NCBI RefSeq assembly: GCF_024323335.1
Contig: NC_066581.1
Span: 180,227,330 to 180,291,329 of the forward strand
Direction of reading: 5' to 3'
Origin: Lathyrus oleraceus
Taxonomy: Eukaryota; Streptophyta; Magnoliopsida; Fabales; Fabaceae
Length of the DNA stretch: 64,000 nucleotides
Part shown: piece after piece, positions 58,456 through 64,000 of the stretch
Position numbering within the stretch: position 1 is the stretch's first letter
Layout of the letters: every line of letters begins with the position of its first letter
The notes under the pieces: model-generated
The model's input: the letters and a program-made list of their open reading frames with translations, nothing else
What the model was told of the DNA's origin: nothing
Databases searched by the model: none
Made by a program: the position numbers and the translations under genes

Positions 58456-61400
58456 TGTAAGACCCCAAATTTGACCCTAATATCCCTCATGCAATCTCAT
58501 CATATGCATTAGCATTGGGATCATACCTTGCATCCTCCTTACCCCTCTTTCATTGGGTTTGTTTTGGGAGAGATCATCAAGCACCCTGTGATTGTATAGT
58601 ACTTGTATTTTATCATTTCACTAACCAAAATACCAAAAATATGTCTTTGTATTTGCCTAAGTCTTTTGTATGTAGGGCATGATCATCAAAATTCATCAAG
58701 TTCACACCTAGGGTTTGAGACCCTCATAGATAAGAACACAACCAAGGATTGATCCACAATGTTTAAAAGCATCATATATGAGTCCCAATGATCTCTACAT
58801 GTTATATTGATCAAGCATTCTTCAAGAGTTTGGAGGTGATTTGCCTTGGAAACCCTAGTTTGACTTGGTATCTTGAGTAACTTCTCAAACAAGCTATCTC
58901 ACCGATTGATCAAATTTCTCAAGGGATACTTCAAAATTCATCATCTTATGCAAATATGATCTACCATGAGCCTATAAAGTCAAGAGAATTGAAGGTTAGC
59001 AAGTTAGTTGGTGGTGGTTGGCCAGATGAATTCATCTAATCAAAACTGGGTCTCCCTAGACCCTATCTCCTACAATTTTCACCATATGAAAATGATTCCA
59101 ATAGAAACGTTACTCTAAATGACATTTCAAACAACTCTCATGTTGAGACCTAGAGTTAGTTTTGCTTGGAAAATCATTTTCTATGTTGAAACATTATAGG
59201 TCATTTTGTCTAAACCCTAATTTGAGAGTCAAATTCCCAAGGCCATAACTTGCTCAATTATTATGAGATGAAAGATTTCCAAGTTTCAAAATCAAATTCA
59301 ATATGTATACTTAAACGTTTATGTTTGGAGTGAGAGCTAATTCAACTTTTATGAGCATGTGATATGAGGATACATTATAGGTCATTTTTTACCTATACCA
59401 TTGAACAAGTGATTTTTCCAAACATAAAAAATTCTTAACTCTATCATTCTAAACCCAAATGACATTAAACTTATGACCATTTTGAGTGTCTATGAAAGAT
59501 CTACAACTTTGATGAAGACACTTTTCTCATTTTAAGCTCACACAGAAAGTTAAGCAAGGTGGAATATTGAGATATATGGCTTGACACTTAGAAAAAATTT
59601 CAACATGTTGAAATTTCCAAACTTCCACTTCAAAATTCACCATGATTCATGTTCCAAATGAAAAAGTGTCCAACACCAGAGTTTTACCCCTTGATCTAAG
59701 CTTTCCAAAGAACCTAAGTTCATGCATTTTGGATAAGGATTGCTAGGTCTGTGCATGGCTTTAACAGGTCTGCATGATTGGAAGAAATAAAATGTCCAAA
59801 ACTCCATTTCACATTGCCTTGACATCCAAGCATGGTTTGAACTTCAGAACAGTTGCAAGTGGATCAAATTGGATTGCTTCATGGGCCTGTACACGCCCAT
59901 GCAAGCTTGTGCACGAAATTTCCAAATTTAGCAATTTTCAAGTGTGCAAATACCAGTCCCAATTGCTACAAATACAGGCCCTTGAAGCTCAATTCAAACA
60001 CACCTTGCGCGCCAGCTTTGCCCCCAAATTGAGACCCTCGCCATTCAAAGGAAAACCTGAGAATTTTCAACTTGAAAATTGAGTTTGAATCTCACTGTTT
60101 GGAGATTCAGAAACTCTAGGATCCAAAGCTTTGTACCATTTCCAAACCTCTCCTGCAAGCTTCTCAAGTGTGATCAGATCAAGGTCGAAGCAAGAAAGAT
60201 CCATTTCTGCACAGCATTGAAGGTAAATTTCAGAAAACTTCTTCTCCTTGAGGTCAAATCGAAGTAACTCAGTTGACACACCTCAAAATTCAACTCCTCA
60301 TATCTTTTTATATATTTGGAGTTAGTTGAAATTGAGGTCAGATTCGTGTTCTACACTATTTTTTCTTTCAGATCATGTCCTCCTTTTTTATTTTGGTGAT
60401 GGTTGAGGGTGGACCAGTCCGGTGAGGTCCACCGGAGAAGAAGACTGGATCTCTGGCTCCGCCGGTGTGTTGGCACGTCTCTAGACCACAGGATCCATTT
60501 GAAATGTTTTAATCTTAGGCGTTGGTTTTGATTACCACGCATGTGGCGCGCTGACTATGTTCCACCATGGAACGTGCGTTTCCATCGACTTGATCTGCCA
60601 CCTTAATTAATGAGGGAGCTCAAGTGGCTCGTGTTTTTTTTATTTTTTGATTTTTGTTTTAATTCATTTGTTTTTTATTAATTCATATTAAATTTAATAT
60701 TGATCCAAAAAATATGAGAGTTCACCAAAAAATTTTAAATAAATTCTTTTTTCATATTCTGAATTAAAATCATTTTTTGGATCATTATTAATATTTTTCA
60801 TGATTTAATTGATTTTGTGTTTATTTTTTATTGTTTAAAAATACTTTTAATTCTTTAAAAATTCTGAAATTTTTTCTCTAAGGTCCTTTGACCTTGTTTG
60901 ACCTATGCTAAATCTCATTGCCATTTCTTTGGTGTTATGATGAGGTTTTAGGAATTTGACAAACCATATTTAATTTAAATGCATTATTTTAGTATTTTTT
61001 AAATTGAATAAATTCCAAATAATTGTGTTGATCTCTTGTGATGGTTTGTGTAAGTTTGACTTGTGTTGTTGGGCCATGGTCAAGGTTGATTTGACTTTGA
61101 TAGGTTAATATCATTGGATTTAGGGGATTGATGGAATGTACATTCCATCTCCCAAAATGAATGAATGATATTAACTTGGTAAAAGTCCTCCTTTGACCAA
61201 TTTGAGTTTTGATCCATTTCCCTTGCTCTTCATCTAATTTCGCTTCTTTATGCATCCATTTCATTTTGCCTATGATATCTCTAAATCCTAAGGCTAGTTG
61301 ATTGCAAAATCAACAAAAGTATGGATGAGATTAGGCCACCTCTTTTGCATATTCTTTTTGTGTGTGGTATGTTTCATGAGCATAGTCCATTATACTATGT

Positions 61401-63012
61401 CTCTAACATGCATTAGCACAAAAACTCTATTGCCCGGCCTCAAATAGCGCTAAATTTTTGACACAAAAGGCATAGCATTCTAGTTAGTGAGATTGTACGT
61501 CTCCCCTCTTTCATGGTATTGTGTGGAAACTTGGCCTTTTTTCCTTCCTTTGGAAGATGTCTTGGCTCAAGGATCCATGCTTTTCATAAGTGGGTTGAAT
61601 GTTCTCCAAAGAATGACTTAAAATGAAAAGCAAAAACAAAACAATACTAACTTCTAACTCATTAACAACTAACATTTAATTTTAAGCCTTTTACTTTAAT
61701 GCCATTTAATTTCAAGTGTATATTCATTTGCCGTTATTCATACCATTCTAATTGTTTATATTAATGCCTTTTCACTTTGTCCACTTGGACCATATTGTGT
61801 GATATATCTTGTTTGTGTATAATTTGCTTGTTTGTGTGGTCTTTGACCATTAATGTACATAATAACAACAAAAACCCTAAAAAACTTTTGTGTGGACTAT
61901 TGACTTAATCTTGGACAATTGGACTTAGAATATAGGCAACATTCCTATGCTAAAGGACTTGGCCAATACCAACTTTCATGTAACCAAGTGCTTTCAATTT
62001 GAAACTTCATATGATACATCTTTGAAGATTCCTTTGAGTTCATCTGCAACATGATCCTTGTGAACCTGTGACTAGTGGAATTCATCTACTACCTGGGCTA
62101 AATTGAAGAAGATCATGGAGTGGCATAGATGGATGAGGCTATCTTTATTTGATGCCTTGCTCTTCAAGATAATATTGTATGCATTGTTTGTGGCTTGATT
62201 CTAATATCCAAGGGAATTTAAGATTTCTATAAGACATTCTTGTCTATTGGATTGCTACCCATTGGTCAGATCTTTTCAACTCTTAACTTTTAATTTTGTG
62301 CTTAGGATTAGTCTCTTCATCTCCTCCCCATCTCTTTAATTTCAAAATCTCTCCCTCCTTTTAAAAATTCTTCTTTGCTTGAACTAGATTTGTTCTAAAT
62401 TTTGACCACTTTGCAAACTAGAAACTTTGGCCTTATGCCATTGCATTTTCAAACTTCTTTTCTTAATCAAACTCATAAATAGACTTAATTATACTTGACC
62501 TAAACTTTCAAAAATCCAAAAACTAACTAACTCATTCAAACCAGTTTTTTAGGCCTTTGTGGCTTTCAAACTTAATTTTTGTTAAAAGGAATGCATCCAC
62601 TTTGAAATTTGTATCACGAACTATAAGGTTTTGATCCCTCATTTTTATGTTGGTACGTAGGCACAAGTCCGAAGGACTTGTCAAACACAAAAATATATTT
62701 AATGAATTCTTTTCTCATTCCCCCTTTCTATTTGTTTGTAAATATCACTTTGTACAAAATACATATGCACACAAAAAAGGGCTCCCTAGGAGTACCTAGG
62801 ATACTTTGGGTGCTAACACCTTTCCTCTATGTAGCCAACCCCCTTACCTGTAATCTCTGGCATTTTATTAGTTTTGATTTGGAAACTTCTTATTTTTTGG
62901 GTTTTGTTCGTACTTTCCCTTTTCCCTTGGAAACAATAAAAGCGCGGTGGCGACTCTTGTTATTTGATGTCTTGCTTATCCATAGCTTGATGATCATGAA
63001 TTTACCACTACA
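58456..63012 (+). repeat. Ogre 5' LTR, 4.56 kb
   Basis: Starts TGTAAGACCCCAAATTTGACC and ends TTTACCACTACA. A possible TATA box TTTATATA lies near 60305. The 3' region holds GGTGCTAACACC (62809-62820), the CCTAGG hairpin (62785-62800) and GGTGGCGACTCTTG (62946). Otherwise it is non-coding; the open frames of 60-120 codons have no domain. Confidence 0.88.
62785..62800 (+). other. Palindromic hairpin CCTAGG-AGTA-CCTAGG in Ogre LTR
   Basis: Two identical self-complementary hexamers around a 4-base loop, 228 bp upstream of the LTR end. Counterparts at 52449-52464 (same arms), 31231-31246 and 33409-33424 (CCATGG arms) are all in LTRs at the same place. Confidence 0.7.
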
Positions 63013-63021
63013 GAAATTAAG

Positions 63022-63039
63022 TGACGACTCTGCTGGGGA
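63022..63039 (+). other. Primer binding site, tRNA-Arg type (Ogre)
   Basis: TGACGACTCTGCTGGGGA, nine bases after the LTR. It differs by one base from the usual TGGCGACTCTGCTGGGGA. Confidence 0.85.
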
Positions 63040-63879
63040 GTAGTCTCTAGTGGGTTTAGCCTACTTTTGTGTGTGTGTATAATTGTCTATATGTGATGTA
63101 TGTATATTTGTTTGTGTGATATAATCTGCTTGTTGTACTTGGTGATCTCTGAGTGGTGAGATATGTTCTAACCCAAACTTGAGTGTAATTAAGATAGGAG
63201 GATGGTATAGTCATGTTCGACTTGTGTGGAGTAGTCCTTAACAAGTTGGCTTGAGATCCCTCTACTCAGTAGAGACCCTTTTGGATTTGGAAATGTCACA
63301 CAAGTATATGTGGTTAGGCATTACTATCTCTAATTTGGGTCCGAGAAGCTGAGGATCGTAGAACATTTACCCCCCCTTAGCCAATTTAGGACATAGTGCG
63401 GAGACTATTCAAGTATAGACTTGATAACAGTTGTTACACGATGCTACACTCAGACAAGTTTCTCTTGAGAATATTATGGGTCGATTAGTCAGTCATCTTA
63501 ACCTGTAATATCCAATGGATGGAATTAAGACTTTGGGAAATTTTTAGAACATGATCTACAAGTTTTTATCCTTAGTTCACTCCTTTGGGATGGTTTTTAC
63601 CCAGACTCCATGCTCGTGACTTACAACAAACCCTTGATTCTTGGTTGATCCAATCAAGTCTTGTCAATATCAATGGAACTTGGGTGTTGATAAGGTGAAA
63701 ACCAGAATCCACCAAAATGGATGATTGATCTTGACAATGACTTGATTCATCCCTTTACCTTTGCCTTGTGTGTGATCCCTTATTTGTGATTGTTGCATTC
63801 ATGCATTCATGCGTATCATAACATTCATCACATGAAAATTTCAAGGAACTGAGGTATTATTTGCAAATATTTTCAGACC
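63040..63879 (+). other. Ogre 5' leader
   Basis: Non-coding, 840 bp, between the primer site and the first ORF; includes a GT-rich run near 63068. No domain seen. Confidence 0.7.
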
Positions 63880-64000
63880 ATGGATTATGGACGAAGGAAC
63901 ACTAAGAAGTACAGTTTCAGATGTCCCGACTTGAAAGAGTTAAGGAAGCTAGCATCTTTTGAATTAGATCCCCTGGACTTCAAACAACGTCATTGGATGG
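63880..64000 (+). CDS. First ORF of the Ogre element, N-terminal 40 codons only
   Basis: ATG at 63880 followed by 40 open codons to the window edge: MDYGRRNTKKYSFRCPDLKE, then a LRKLASFELDPLDF-type segment. It is the first long open frame after the leader, in the position of Ogre ORF1 or gag; which of the two cannot be decided from this length. No lesion is visible so far. Confidence 0.6.
   Translation, partial: MDYGRRNTKKYSFRCPDLKELRKLASFELDPLDFKQRHWM

Larger units (their letters stand above)
58456..64000 (+). mobile_element. Ogre-type Ty3/gypsy element, 5' end, runs off right edge
   Basis: Complete 5' LTR (58456-63012), tRNA-Arg-type primer site, about 840 bp leader and the start of the first ORF (63880). 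LTR length, ends and primer identify the Ogre lineage. The target flank on the left is CATAT; the partner is outside the window. It is inserted in an Athila-type LTR, so it is younger than that LTR. Confidence 0.88.

Overview
The window looks like plant nuclear heterochromatin from a large-genome legume, most likely the tribe Fabeae (pea, vetch or lentil type). I infer this from the families present: Ogre-type Ty3/gypsy with a 4.6 kb LTR and a tRNA-Arg-type primer site, SIRE/Maximus-type Ty1/copia, and Athila/Cyclops-type gypsy. I found no convincing host gene, tRNA or rRNA. Every recognisable coding region is LTR-retrotransposon gag, pol or env-position sequence, and nearly all of it is broken.

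Layout. 1-2627: 5' end of a minus-strand SIRE element (gag plus LTR). 2628-7860: non-coding repeat-rich DNA with a 31-bp array, a 15-bp array with a higher-order repeat, an (AT)n tract and an LTR-like end with a primer site. 7937-8066 and 30546-30900: two halves of one Tat-type integrase C-terminus (minus), split by a 22.5 kb Athila/Cyclops-type element (8067-30545, plus). That element contains an 8.3 kb segment dominated by an Athila fragment in the opposite orientation (14972-23284). The segment is flanked on both sides by a 2.7 kb direct duplication of the host element's own decayed pol. 31024-34592 and 44647-45142: Ogre/Tat-type LTR sequence in minus orientation. 34593-44646: a complete minus-strand SIRE element with an env-like ORF, inserted in that LTR sequence. 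45143-52234: a decayed plus-strand copia element whose 3' LTR is cut off at 52235 by a shorter Ogre-like LTR (52235-53953, minus). 53954-54720: Tat-type gag/protease remnant (minus). 54721-57222: Ogre/Tat-like LTR (minus). 57223-58455: Athila-type LTR (plus), interrupted at 58456 by the 5' LTR of an Ogre-type element that runs off the right edge with its first ORF just starting at 63880.

How the parts work together: each element supplies, or once supplied, its own promoter (LTR TATA boxes), primer site, capsid protein, protease, integrase and reverse transcriptase/RNase H. The SIRE and both Athila-type elements also carry an extra ORF in the envelope position. The most interesting signals are (1) the 2.7 kb duplication with filler DNA around an inverted insert, (2) a palindromic hairpin in Ogre/Tat-type LTRs whose two arms change together between copies, (3) one apparent env-position domain shared by a copia and a gypsy element, and (4) palindromic tandem repeats just upstream of the TATA box in a copia LTR.
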